Source of the DNA: Microplitis mediator
Lineage: Eukaryota > Arthropoda > Insecta > Hymenoptera > Braconidae
NCBI RefSeq assembly: GCF_029852145.1
Contig: NC_079972.1
Coordinates: 2,132,901 to 2,196,900, forward strand
Length of the DNA: 64,000 bases
Direction of reading: 5' to 3'
Shown here: one piece after another, positions 22,502 through 33,665 of the stretch
Position numbering within the stretch: position 1 is the first letter of the stretch
Layout: every line of letters starts with the position of its first letter
Program-made: the position numbers and the translations under genes
Notes under the pieces: generated by a model
Seen by the model: the letters and a program-made list of their open reading frames with translations, nothing else
Told to the model about the DNA's origin: nothing
Databases searched by the model: none

Positions 22502-23199
22502 TTTTCTGCATTTGCTTATTTTTATTTGAGTTGATTTAATTTTACTGCTAAATGCTTAAAATTATAAACGATGGTTTAGAAAAAATTTAATATGAGAATT
22601 TATTATTGTTATTCTACTGTTATATTATAAATTATGAGTATGATAATTTTAAAACGTTGTTTATTTCTTGTTATTGTCAAACTAGAGGTTATGTCTGTGA
22701 ATGAAAACACCGGCACGACACTGAATATTAGTATGCTATGCTAGCATGGGTACTGCTACACCGGCCAGAAAATACGGTTGCCCGTCAGAGCGCGCTGCTG
22801 CTCGAGCAGGCCAGAAAGAGTCGCTCTTCCCGGCCTAAAATGCGGCCGGGAACATAGTACGTTCAGCGGGTGGATCATGAAAAACTAATTTTTTAGCTAA
22901 AAATGGCTAAAAAAGCATCACAAAATTTTTTGTTTCTGATTTTGAATTTTTTTTCAGAAAGAGCGTTAAAAATCCAACAAAATGATCCACCATGACGTGA
23001 GATTATCACAACTATAGTCCAAGTTTTATCCTTTTTAAGCAAAAATTATAACTCCTGGAGATAAAGAGCTAAAAATTTAGCTCAAGACTTCTTTCTACAT
23101 GTATAAAAACACATTAAAAAATCAAAAAAATCGAAAAGGGTCACCGTCGCAGTGTCATTGAATTGAGATGGAATGACCCATACATATATTAGGGGTGTG
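22502..23199. other. Upstream region of the recombinase gene; GC-rich island
   Basis: 22,730-22,870 is far richer in G+C than its surroundings. It contains GGCCAGAAA twice and paired CCGGCC and GGCCGG words, resembling the foldback family at 15,969. It could be a decayed MITE or the promoter of the minus-strand recombinase gene. The rest is AT-rich. Confidence 0.5.
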
Positions 23200-23330
23200 C
23201 GAATACTCGAAGATTCGAAATGTTCGAATAGTTCGAACTATTCGAATCTTCCAAACTATTCGAATCTCTCGAACTATTCAAATCTCTCAAACTATTCGAA
23301 TCTTCCGAACTATTCGATATTCGACTCGAA
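23200..23330. repeat. Minisatellite, ~20-bp unit
   Basis: About six imperfect copies of ACTATTCGAATCTTCCGA-like units. Each contains the palindrome TTCGAA. Apparent open frames here just translate the repeat. Confidence 0.85.
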
Positions 23331-23784
23331 TGAATTTAGCAAAAAATGTTAAGCGACCTTTTTTTGTAGAGCATTAAACTTCCTTCAAGAATATATATTT
23401 TGACTACAAAAAATTGTAATATTTCCGGTAGTTACAAAAATCCAAAATAGAAATAAAAAATTTAAAAAACAAATCAAAGTTTAAGGCACGGTTACAAGGA
23501 AACGCCTCGTTGTACGTCAATTTACTAAGAGAGATTTTTTATAGGGAATTCAATTTCCTTTAAGAACATGCATTGCTCGAAATTTTCAGATTAATGATTT
23601 ACGAGTTTTGGGTACAAAATGAAATTTCTGTCAAAAAACTAATAGTCGTAACGATACACCTCTTAATATCAATATTAAGGGCTCAAACTTGCACAATATT
23701 TTTTTTTGGTCATCAGAAATAATATTTTCACAGTATCGAAAAAAGCAAAAAATAGTCGATTTTTTTGGCCCAGTCTAATATATG

Positions 23785-23787
<3 letters not shown>
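23331..23787. other. AT-rich spacer
   Basis: No gene or repeat recognised. Confidence 0.45.

Positions 23788-23832
<45 letters not shown>
23788..23832. repeat. (TA)n microsatellite
   Basis: More than 20 TA dinucleotides. The following 23,840-24,010 continues as imperfect TATATAATTATTTATAA repeats and GATCAGATC words. Confidence 0.95.
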
Positions 23833-23833
<1 letters not shown>

Positions 23834-24224
23834 GATTTTATATCAATCATGCCTGATCAGATCTAAATTATATATAGACTTATATACGATCAGATCCAAT
23901 TGTATATAGGTTCATATATAATTATTTATAATTTCATGTATAATAACGTATAATCATATATAATTATATATGATCTCATATATAATCATTTATACTTATT
24001 TATAATTATATAAAAGCCTTTTTGATCGATAACCCAATGAGAAAATGAACACGACAGAAAGTATGAGAAAGACGAGGGTATGGATGACCACAATTCCAAG
24101 TTTCATAAACAAATGCAACAAAACCTTCAATAGTTACTCCAAAATTTGAAAACTGCCAAGGAAAGATTAAATGATAGTAAGTTTTAGAGAGACAAGGCAC
24201 TGGGTAAAATAATTTTAGCTACAG
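23833..24224. other. AT-rich sequence partly repeated at 26.45-26.55 kb
   Basis: AATAGTTACTCCA, AGAGAGACAAGGCA and TAAAATAATTTTAG near 24,126-24,220 recur, diverged and in the same order, at about 26,452-26,545. This is a direct repeat on the two sides of the nested foldback region. Confidence 0.5.
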
Positions 24225-24352
24225 AACAAAATTTTATACAAAAAAAAAGAATTTCTTGACACATGAAATACTTTTAATTATTAAATGAAAACAAAAATTT
24301 TATTAGCAAAAATTTCTTGGTGCAATAAATTTTTTCTCGTCCCGGAAAAAAA

Positions 24353-24492
24353 ATGATCAGACCTGATCAGATATGAACGGGCATGAGTCTTCAGGCCTGA
24401 TCAGACATGAAAAATGGCCGGGCATGATCAGACCTGATCAGGTCTGTTCATGTCTGATCAGATATGCTCATGTCTGTTCATGCTCATCCACT
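24353..24492. repeat. Left TGATCAG/CATGTCTGATC palindromic array
   Basis: Roughly ten copies of the self-complementary word TGATCAG, or one-base variants, are joined by CATG spacers (e.g. GGGCATGATCAGACCTGATC). Confidence 0.85.
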
Positions 24493-24723
24493 TAAGAAAA
24501 TTATGTATGGAAAATGGCCCTATATAATTATATATAATGTATGACTATATATGATTATAAATAATTATTCCTATAAAAGAAAATCGGTCTATCGGTTGAC
24601 CCTGCGGTCCAGCCCCAAAACTTCCCGCTGTTTTCGAGCTCCTTGAGCTATATATAATAAAAACAGTTGTATCACATGTTTTATTTTATTTTAAAGTTAT
24701 CCCTATGCGTAACTTTATTTTAT

Positions 24724-24809
24724 ACTAAGAAAAAACCTGTAGCTGCTAGCAAAAAAATCGCTTCTAGCTAGTGAAATAATCGCTTGCGGCTAGCGATTTT
24801 TTTTTAGTG
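24724..24809. repeat. Small hairpin element (GCTAGCGATT type)
   Basis: AATCGCTTGCGGCTAGCGATT and TAGCAAAAAAATCGCTTCTAGC form nested stems. The unit shares the GCTAGCGATTATTTT end with the hairpin at 6190-6236. Confidence 0.6.
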
Positions 24810-24893
24810 TATGAACTTGAAGCAATGGGAATCTTGTTCATGATACATTCTTAGTCCACAAAATTTTATGTCTAATTTATTAATAATTAATTA

Positions 24894-26069
24894 CACCGGC
24901 ACACAAAAAAAAAAGTTGTCTGTACTTTTGACGGGACCGATATATCTTTATGTATTGCAACCCGCTAAATTCGAATCTGAGGTCTATTTGACCCGTACAC
25001 CGTCAAATTTTCGAGAAAACTTTGAAAAACCGAAAAAAATGACGAAAATCGGCAGTTTAGGTGATTTCAAAACTTTTCTTGACCTAAACCAAGCATGATT
25101 TCCAAGTATTCCGACCCGTTAAATACTTATCTGAAGTTTATTTAGACCATAAGCCGTTAAAAGTTTAAGTAAATTCCAAAAAACCCTGAAAAATTGCAAA
25201 AAATTCCAGATATTGTGTTGAAAAAAATTTTATAAAATTAGATCAATCATGATTCTCATGTATTTTGATCCGCCAAGTATAAATCTCGAACTTCTCTGGC
25301 CCAGAAATCACTTAAAATCTAAATAAATGGCAAAAAAACCACTGAAAATTAAAAAAATCAATTCTTTTAAGATAAAAATCAATTTTTAAATAAAAATAAC
25401 AAATTTTTAACATGTTATCCGATCTGTGAAACATGAATTTAAAATGTTTTGATCTAAAACCTCAAGAAATTTAAGTTAATTCTACTTATTTTATTATTGT
25501 TTTCATTACACTAGTATCTTGGTGGAATTTTCAATTTATATTCCACAGATCGGATAACATGTTAAAAATTGATTTTTATTATAACAGACTTGATTTTTTT
25601 TAATTTTCAGTGGTTTTTTTTACCATTTATTTAGATTTTTAGAAATGTCTGGGCCATAGAAGTTCGAGATTTATACTCGGCGGATCAAAATACATGAGAA
25701 TCATGATTGATCTAATTTTATAAAATTTTTTTCAACACAATATCTGGAATTTTTAGCTTTTTTTTGCAATTTTTCAGGGTTTTTTGGAATTTACTTAAAC
25801 TTTTAATGGCTTATGGTCTAAATAAACTTCAGATAAGTATTTAACGGGTCGGAATACTTAGAAATCATGCTTGGTTTAGGTCAAGAAAAGTTTTGAAATC
25901 ACCTAAACTGCCGATTTTCGTCGTTTTTTTCGGTTTTTTAAAGTTTTCTCGAAAATTTGAAAGTGTACGGGTCAAATAGACCTCAGATTCGCATTCAGCG
26001 GGTCAAAATACATAAAGATATACCGGTCCCGTCAAAAGTACAGACAATTTTTTTTTTTGTGTGCCGGTG
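24894..26069. mobile_element. Long-arm foldback MITE with TTA target duplication
   Basis: The 1176-bp unit starts CACCGGCACACAAAAAAAA and ends TTTTGTGTGCCGGTG. Arms of ~530-540 bp pair almost along their whole length (left to ~25,434, right from ~25,543) around a ~110-bp loop. TTA lies directly on both sides (24,891-24,893 and 26,070-26,072), a 3-bp duplication as made by PIF/Harbinger transposases. No open frame spans it. Arm divergence is a few percent by eye. Confidence 0.85.
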
Positions 26070-26144
26070 TTATTGATATAGATATGGAATTATATAAAAT
26101 TGTATATAATTATAACTAAGTTTTTAAAATTTAATCCTATATAT

Positions 26145-26318
26145 CAGGCTGGATCAGACATGATCAGGCATGATCATATCTGATATCAGGCTGGATCATA
26201 CATGAACAAGAATGATCATGTCTAATTTCAGGTCTGATCATATATGAACAGACATGATTATGTCTAATTTAAAGCCTGCTCATATATGAAGTAGGCATGG
26301 TCATGTCTGAACATTTTT
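26145..26318. repeat. Right TGATCAG/GGCATGATCA array
   Basis: Repeats of ATCAGGCTGGATCA and AGGCATGATCATATCTGA. It is the counterpart of the left array across the inner foldback. Confidence 0.85.
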
Positions 26319-26440
26319 TTCCAGGATCTCATCAAGAAAATTTTTTTACGCCCCAAGAACATTATTGTTTTCAATTATTCCGCAAAATTTCTTGGGGCGA
26401 GTAAAAATATTTTATTTAAAAAAAAACTTTTTTTGTGTAG

Positions 26441-26814
26441 CAAGTCTGTTAATAGTTACTCCAGTAGATGAGAGAATACTCAGTGTAGATTAAAATGTAC
26501 TAACAATCTAAGAGAGAAAAGGCATTGAATAAAAATAATTTTAGGTCTACTACAAAATTCTATCGAGAATTTTAAATTTTTCATCAGTACATGAAAGACA
26601 ACCCAGGGTCGTGTAAAACGTATAAAAAGTATAGGAACGACCCGGCGTTTAATAAACAATTGTTTTTTTCGTTGATAACATACGACCCAGGATAGATTAA
26701 AACGTACAGACAGCCTGCAAAAACAAGGGATTGAATAGAAGGACATGTAGGAGGTGAATTTACAGTAATTAATCTCTTACAAATTTTTATTTATTAATTA
26801 TACACTAATGGAAA
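26441..26814. other. Degenerate tandem-like sequence
   Basis: Two to three diverged units share GATTAAAACGTACA, AAGGCATTGAATA and ACGACCC words (near 26,490, 26,600 and 26,695). No convincing gene. Confidence 0.45.
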
Positions 26815-27545
26815 AAATTAAAGGATCAAAAAAAAAATTCCAAATTTTTGGGTGATTTTCAACAGGCCCCAACTTTGAGAGAAATGGTCGTACAAGAAAT
26901 AAAAAAAAGGAAATTGTAGCTCCAAGTGTCTCGTTTTTGGATTAGAACTTCAAAATTTTTTAGCGTCAGCGGTTTTAGAATAATCTTAGAAAAACCAGCG
27001 ACAAAAAAAATTTTCTTAATTTTTTTAATTTTTTTTTTTTTTGGTCTTCGGGCGTGGAAAAAATTTTTTTTGCTTAACCACTATAAGGATCGGATACCTT
27101 CATTATTCAGCTTTAATTTCTTTTTTTATGGACCTTGATACGTTCACTTCTCGCCGAGATATCGGTCTTCAAATGGAAAAGGATCCTTTTGTCTTTGATT
27201 ACCGATATCTCAGAAACCAATGATCACACGGAAAGTTCATGGTAGGTTTTAAAAACTTGAATAAATCCCCTTCAACGATTAGCCATTGCTTTTTCGAAAA
27301 AAAAATTTTTTCCTATCGTCACATGAATTTAAAAATGCAACAAAAATAGGCCTTTTTGTGGTATTTCGGAAAATCAAGCGCTGAAACGAAAATATTGTGG
27401 AAATCGATAATGTTAAGTATGTATTTTACAGTTCAATATGTCCACAAAAACCCTACGAAGAGCCAGATCAATCCAACCAGCCGTTTATTTGTTTCACTTG
27501 ATCAAATTTTTGAAAAAATTAAAGGATCACGTCTTTTACTCTGAA
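26815..27545. repeat. Long dispersed repeat family, copy B
   Basis: Starts AAAAAATTAAAGGATCA and ends with nearly the same direct motif near 27,515-27,530. It aligns with 7270-7995 throughout. Identical start and end words in direct orientation hint at a unit that once was tandem, or at a terminal direct repeat rather than a TIR. Confidence 0.7.
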
Positions 27546-27639
27546 AATCTCATAATCTTTAACAAGATAAAAAAAAAAATTTTTCGGAGCTTTGTCCACA
27601 ATTTTAATGCAGACAGTGCTTAAATTTCCAAAAAAGAAA

Positions 27640-28135
27640 AAAGTTTTTTTTCGAATCGAAAATTTCAAAAAAAATAATGAGTCTGTCTCCAAGTTTTTCT
27701 CATGTTCTCTATCCTCAATGATCACAGTACTTGGAATCGAAGACTCAGAAAAATCATCTGGTTCCGTTAATATTAATCGGTCATCTGTAGTTTTCATGTC
27801 ATCTCGTAATAATCTCAGTAAATTTAATTTTTTGTCTTTAGTTTTTTCATTAAGCAATACAATAGTTCGTATTGAAAATCATCTTGTTTATCTGATGACT
27901 TGAAAAAAGTAGGCCCAACAGCAGTTTTATTTGTTGGTCTATCTGATGGACTATCAGATGTAGAAAAATTGCTATTATTTTCATTATCCTGGTATAATGA
28001 ATGATCGGGTGTAGAAGGATCGGTATCATTTTCATCTTGATATGATGAATTTTTTATTAGAAGTAGAAGGGGCAGTAATTCTAGATTTAAAATCTTGGAC
28101 TGATGATGTGTCATGTGTAGAAGTACCTGCAATGC
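27640..28135 (-). pseudogene. Ser/Asp/Asn-rich protein remnant, frameshifted
   Basis: On the minus strand, a low-complexity acidic frame (SSYQDENDTDPSTPDH, STSDSPSDRPTNKTAVG) runs into a more ordered segment (DDFQYELLYCLMKKLK). A second frame continues with TKDKKLNLLRLLRDDMK and IIEDREHEKNLETDS. The overlap near 27,830-27,860 suggests one protein broken by a frameshift. I do not recognise it. It may be a downstream exon of the same lost gene as the ZSWIM3-like exon at 29.4-29.7 kb. Confidence 0.35.
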
Positions 28136-29177
28136 TCGATTTTTTTTTTCTATAAAAAAAATTGTTTCGTTTTAATTCATACCTAAATACTTTTCGATTT
28201 ATATGAAAATGATAATATTTACATTGTTGTCTTATTCGTGCTGATGAATATTGTTCCAGGTCTTAACAATAAGACGGTTTTCTTTGATATTAACTCGTGC
28301 GATTACTTTTACCGGACAATTTGTTTTTTGCGACCTATAAATAAATGTATAGATGTAGACGTGTATATAAGCTTAGTACATTAAAAACTGTGATATATTC
28401 ATGTACATTAGAGTGCAATTTTTGAGCACTTTTCTTCATTTTATTGTTAACTTACAAACAGATGGTATTCTAGAATGCAAGCTTGCAAGAAAGTGAAATA
28501 AAAATTTTGTTAAAATTTGAACTCTTACTATTAATATTAAAAGGTGTCTCATGCGATTTTATTTTATTCCAACTTAAGTTTTCAGTATTTTGAAAATTTT
28601 TTCTTATAAATAGTGAAAACAGAACTTTTGTTTAAAATTTGCTTCGCATAATCTTTCGAGAGTTAAACATGTACAATCAACAATTTTCAAGTTACAGGGC
28701 TTTAAATGCAAATTTAAATGAAAATTGGCATAAAATCGACTGTAATTTAGGATTGATTGACCTTACACGAAAACATGAAATAAAAATTTCGTAAGATGAC
28801 CCGAAAACTACATGTATAATTTAAAGTAGTTAAATCAAGATTCAATTAAATTTATTAAAAGTTCTAAGGTCCTTAAATTTTTAATTTCCACCATTATTTA
28901 TTTAAATACGACATTAAAATATAATAATATAATACATTTAAATATATAATTTAGGAACCTTATCATATTTTATAAACTAGATTGGAAGTTGCTTCATTCA
29001 CTTTAAATTATGAATTTTTTGTAATTTTACAAAATATTTATTAAATTTTTCTTGTAAAATTGAATAATTCAGAATTACAATCGAATGTACGGCAATTTTT
29101 ATTGGTTTAAAAAATAGTTTAGTAGGATCAAAAGATATATGGAATCATAGTACTTATAAAATAATGATCAAATATAT
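28136..29177. other. AT-rich sequence, nothing recognised
   Basis: No coding frame, tandem repeat or inverted repeat of note. Confidence 0.5.
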
Positions 29178-29375
29178 GATACTGAAGTAAGCCGACATCT
29201 TATAGTTTTCGGATTATTTTTAAGTATGATAAATTATAAAAAAAAACAATTTAAAAAAATTGCACTTGTAGCTTTTTAAATTTTCTACATGTGCATATTT
29301 TTATTTTTTGTTTTTTTGTACTTGATTTAATAAAAAAAAAATCCAAAAATTACTGTGTCTGTTAACTTCAGGATC
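29178..29375. repeat. 198-bp MITE family, copy 3
   Basis: Same orientation as copy 1: starts GATACTGAAGTAAGCC, ends GTTAACTTCAGGATC. It is flanked on both sides by ATAT, compatible with a short A/T target duplication. Confidence 0.85.
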
Positions 29376-29416
29376 ATATAAAATATGACAATTTCATTTA
29401 TAAAAGCCATACTTAC

Positions 29417-29659
29417 AACACGACGTTTTTGTTTACCCTTTGACATAAATTCTCCACTTTTAGGACAGACATAATGGAAATCGTAGTGAGAAAAATTAGT
29501 ATAGATGTTTTCTAATTGGCTTTTTTTACAATAATATTGCATTTTTGTCGAATCTCGTCGACTCAGTTGAATATTTGTTTTTTCATTTTATTGGTCGACC
29601 AATAAAAAAAACTGTTCACAGTTTGTAAATTCTTGACCTTCATAAAAAAAATCTGCCAT
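29417..29659 (-). pseudogene. ZSWIM3/MULE-like N-terminal exon, one stop
   Basis: ATG at 29,659 opens MADFFYEGQEFTNCEQF. It is followed, after a TAA near 29,588, by NIQLSRRDSTKMQYYCKKS, a Tyr/His/Cys stretch (HYDFHYVCPKSGEF) and KGKQKRRV, then a GTAAGT donor at 29,411-29,416. This order (short acidic lead, QL-x-RRDS, Y-x-x-x-x-C, basic KGK-x-KR) resembles the N-terminal domain of ZSWIM3-like proteins and of MULE-type transposons common in insects and aphids. Only this exon is evident; the MITE copy 3 lies in the sequence after it. Confidence 0.5.
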
Positions 29660-30290
29660 AATTATTTCTGTAACCATAAAAAAATAATACCAATTTATAT
29701 TTTATACACGTTGATTTATTTTCATTTAAACTTTCTAAGTCTGTATAGTTATTATCAAATACTAACAATTAAATAATGATGGTTTTTATGAGCAAAAATT
29801 ATTTTAATTACGGCAAATATTCATATATCACTTTCTAGCCTAAAAAATCTCATACTTTACCTTTGTTCTATCTTATTTTTTTTTTTTTTTGAGCGTAGCG
29901 AGAGATTTTTTTTTTATTATTCCTTCTTTTCTTCCTGGGATACTATTAATCATTTAGCATGTATTGGTAACTTTGTCAAGAGATATCCTAGGATTAAACT
30001 CTATATACAGATTTGAAATATAAATCAAGTGGACTTGGAAAATGTTGGTACCTAGTGGCAAAATAAGAAACTAACTATTATCACGCTACGGATAGAATGA
30101 ATAATTGATGTCGATAAAAACCACACCTACATTTTCTATTTTGGATTAGAGCTCCGAAACTTGTATCTTTATATTCCAATATTACTTTTCCGGTTTGTTA
30201 CTAGCTTTAAATAAAGAAAACAAAAGAGAATTCACGACTATCAATTGTTTCATCAAAAGATGTTATAAAGTGAATGGCTATTTTTTTATT
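29660..30290. other. AT-rich spacer left of the DNA transposon
   Basis: Includes a T-tract at 29,870-29,915. No gene recognised, and no Gypsy sequence matching the other side of the transposon. Confidence 0.5.
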
Positions 30291-30443
30291 AGTGGTCGTT
30301 AAAAATTAATTTTTTTGAGGCGCCCCCTAAAAAGTTTCCTTTTGATGAAAAAACACTAGGAAAATTTTTTATAAATTTTTTACGTCAAAATAACACGTGC
30401 CTCAAGACGATTTAAGTTGATTTTTGAGTATAATCATGTTTTT
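30291..30443 (+). repeat. Left TIR of the hAT-like element
   Basis: Pairs with 33,513-33,665. It includes GAGGCGCCCCCTAAAAAG and CACGTGCCTCAAGACG. Confidence 0.92.
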
Positions 30444-30641
30444 TGAGGATTTCTTATAATAAATACAATTTTATACAAAATATAACGAATTACAGAACCC
30501 GAATTCATGAGAATACGATAGTTACTAAAAATAACAGGAAATATTCCAACTAGTAAGGTGTGTTAATTAAAAAAAAATTCATGATGCTTTAATTAATAAT
30601 TTCATTTTATTACAAAATTTATACGAATTTCATTTTAAAAT

Positions 30642-32967
30642 TTAGTTTTCATCATTCCAATCCTTGAGTAAACTTTTTTTCGTTATCTTGATGCCTTTAC
30701 TTCTGTAATCATCTAAAATTTGAATGAGGAATTGCTTTTGTTCTTCATCTTTTGTGAATAAATCGTTGTACTCCTGCATTAGTTTAACACCTCGTTCTGC
30801 AACATCGTTAACTACTGATAAATTCGTTACAGCCGTCAAACAATCTTGATAATTAGAGTCTTCCAACCAATTCTCACAATTTTAAGTCAACCAACTCGTA
30901 TTTAGCCCAAGCTTATGGAAAAAATTGATAGAAGTTGCATTAATAAACTGTTCTAATCCTTCGTCAAATAACTTTGGGATATCCGCACGAGATACTACAG
31001 CCTTCCTAAGAACTTGTTCATCATTACTGTTTGATAAATCTGGTTTATCTGCATTTTGCGATAATTCGATCACTTTTTTTACCATTTTCTGTTTCGTTTC
31101 CATATCTACATCATCATCGAATAAAGCCAATAAACAATTTTCAGGATTCAGATACCACAGATGATTTAAAATTTTACCTAAAGCACTCTCGTAGATTTTT
31201 TTGTCAATAGGCTGAAACTTATGAATGGATTTTATCAACTGAAAATCACAGTTTGGCGCCTTGATCGATGATGTGGCGACAAACCATATTCGTAAATAAA
31301 TTTTCACAATAAACACACAAATCATAGCCAGGCTTTTTTCCTCCGTAGACTTTAGTTTAAAAGTAGATCGTAACAGAAAAATTTTCAACGAATATATTGC
31401 CTTAGCCATCCACCTGGCCTGATGCATAGCTCCAGGAGTATGAAACGTAATATTATCAGGTATTATTCCAATAAATAGCAAGCTTAATTCTAGCAGTTCT
31501 AAATAATCTTTTCTATCATGGTTCAAAGTAAGTTGTTGCTTAATGAATTCATGAATGTCTTGAATATCATTTTCTAATAATTGACCAATCAAGGGATCCG
31601 CTATTCCACTCTGAAGTTGAGTTAGGTCTAATCCATCCCACTCTTTCTTGAATCGAGCAAATATAGGCACATTTGGTCCAGAAATATTGGTTAACTTACT
31701 GTCAAATACAGCTCTCAATACAACCTCATATATATGATGTCTGCATGGCAAAAGAAGAAGATCTTTTTCTAACAAATGCTCAATTAAAACTGCTGCACCA
31801 TTATATTCTCCAGTATTCGATGCAGTAGTATCACAACATAAACCGACTACTAATTCACAGACTCCATACTCTTGAAGAGCATCAGAAACTGCATTTGCCA
31901 TTGCTCGGCCTGTAGCGTTTTCTAATGGTGGTATTGACAGAATTTTAGTTTCATTCTCAAATGAAACTATTATCGGAAGACGTTCTACGAAATTCCTGCC
32001 AGTAATATCAGGTAAGTGTTTTCTGTCCCAATGAACAATTAATCTACAAAGATCTTTATTTGCACATCTTGTTTGGATTTCAGCCGCTCTTTTTTTTCTG
32101 AAATTTTCACGTTTTTGTTTTATCGATGTTCGATTAACGATGTAGTGGGTAGCATCAAGTTCCACAGCTTCAAGAAATGCAATTAATAAGCCTGTTGCAT
32201 CGCGATCACTAATTTTACACTTATCTAACATGGTACATAATTTTGGAGTCAGAATGTCTATTTTTCCACGAGACCTTTTCGATGGTGGCGATTCGTCATC
32301 TAAGTCAATAACGAAACTAGGATCTCTGTGAAGACTTTCTTGACTGAATGATGGCGTGGATGATTCATATTGCGAAGTAGGCTCAGATTTTTCTATATTG
32401 ATAGAAAAAAAATATTTTAATTAACGAATAAATTTTAAAAATGTCTAACTTATATTAACACTTACCAGATATATCTTCAACGTCGTCAATAAATCCAACA
32501 CGATTAGGTTCGCGTTGATTTAATAAAAATCTTTTTGTACTGTCATCAACCATTGTTAAAACATCACTGTGTGCTATATCAAACAAATTATTTAAGTGTG
32601 ACAAAAATACTTTTTCATTGTTTTCTTGAATATTATTTCGTCTCGATGAGTTTCTTTGTAAACTTCTCCAATCGTTATATAAATCATCAATTTTTTTCAT
32701 ACAGCGAGATTTTTGTTGTGTTGGAATTTTCTTTTTTTCCCAAAAAGTAATCAATTCATTATACACTAAACTTTCACCGACTTTTATACTATGTTTCAAT
32801 ATTCGCGTGTTGTAAAACAAAAATTTCGATACTTGTAAATTAGATGGAAGTTGATTTCCTGCAATTTCATGATGTGTCTCTCCGATTAAAAATATGTTTT
32901 CTATTTTATTTTCCATTATGAAGGAAAAATGACACTTCACGAAAAGAGTATCGTTTATAATGTTCAA
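30642..32967 (-). pseudogene. hAT-like transposase, two exons, one late stop
   Basis: Exon 1 (32,967 to about 32,469) encodes a basic N-terminal part with KKIPTQQKSRCMKKIDDLY. A GTAAGTG donor and an AG near 32,398 remove a ~70-bp intron. Exon 2 runs to a TAA near 30,882 (after LNTSWL), and coding similarity continues in the same frame to 30,642 with VVNDVAERGVKLMQEYND. Landmarks are LCCDTTASNTGEYNGAA, LPCRHHIYEVVLRAVF and GAMHQARWMAKAIY. This family is common in insect genomes and resembles hAT-type RNase H-like transposases, but I am not certain of the superfamily. Only one obvious lesion is visible, so activity was recent. Confidence 0.65.
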
Positions 32968-33512
32968 TGTTTAACCTTAAATTCGCACCTCATGTAAGAC
33001 TTAACAGATGATAATGACTTACACAATAACTTCTAACAAAACATAACATTCAATTCCCGAGTAAACTCAATAAGTAATAAACAATATTACTTGTTAAAAA
33101 TAAGATGTTTGAATTATAACAATATCGTGTTAATGATTTATATAAAGCAGCTGATACAAATTTTGCAATATAGACTATACAAAAATTACAGACGTATATA
33201 CTACTGTTAGTAACTTATCGACAGAGAGTGATTTAACGGCCTTTATACAAGTTATCTAATGCATGTGCATCCGCAATTTTCTATAGCATTTTCATCAAAA
33301 TAACTCATATATGAATGCTTACAGACGTATAAAAAACTAAAAATATAATAAAAATTGGAAAATAAGCTTAAACCACGAAGAAGTTTAAACTTTTTACAAA
33401 ACTATAATTTGAAATTCATCACTGAGATTGATATTACTGAAGGTATTTCATTGTTGAAACATTTCCAATCTTAAAATAATTTTTACTATATATTTGACGA
33501 GAAATTCTCTGA
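32968..33512. other. Untranslated sequence inside the hAT-like element
   Basis: Probable promoter and leader of the minus-strand transposase. AT-rich, no second gene. Confidence 0.5.
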
Positions 33513-33665
33513 AAAAACATGATTATACTCAAAAATCAACTTAAATCGTCTTGAGGCACGTGTTATTTTGACGTAAAAAATTTATAAAAAATTTTCCTAG
33601 TGTTTTTTCATCAAAAGGAAACTTTTTAGGGGGCGCCTCAAGAAAATTAATTTTTAACGACCACT
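33513..33665 (-). repeat. Right TIR of the hAT-like element
   Basis: Ends flush against the truncated Gypsy RNase H sequence at 33,666. Confidence 0.92.

Larger units (their letters stand above)
24225..26440. repeat. Outer foldback element carrying TGATCAG arrays, split by an inner foldback
   Basis: The left flank (ATACAAAAAAAAG ... ATTTCTTGGTGCAAT ... CCGGAAAAAAAATG) and the right flank read in reverse (TACACAAAAAAAG ... CCCCAAGAAATTTTG ... CTGGAAAAAAATG) are alike. The region therefore forms an outer inverted repeat, with CATGATCAG-type arrays just inside each flank. A second foldback (24,894-26,069) and a hairpin (24,724-24,809) sit between the arrays. No coding capacity. Confidence 0.6.
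30291..33665. mobile_element. DNA transposon with 153-bp TIRs and a hAT-like transposase
   Basis: Ends AGTGGTCGTTAAAA / TTTTAACGACCACT belong to 153-bp inverted repeats with about one mismatch. Inside is one spliced minus-strand gene. No clean target duplication was found (left flank TTTTTATT, right flank CTATTGTA). The right flank is Gypsy coding sequence that does not continue on the left, so the locus was rearranged after or during insertion. The near-perfect TIRs point to a fairly young copy. Confidence 0.85.

Noticed and set aside
23195..23377. Arg/Ile-rich open frame
   Set aside because: It is the direct translation of the 20-bp TTCGAA minisatellite.
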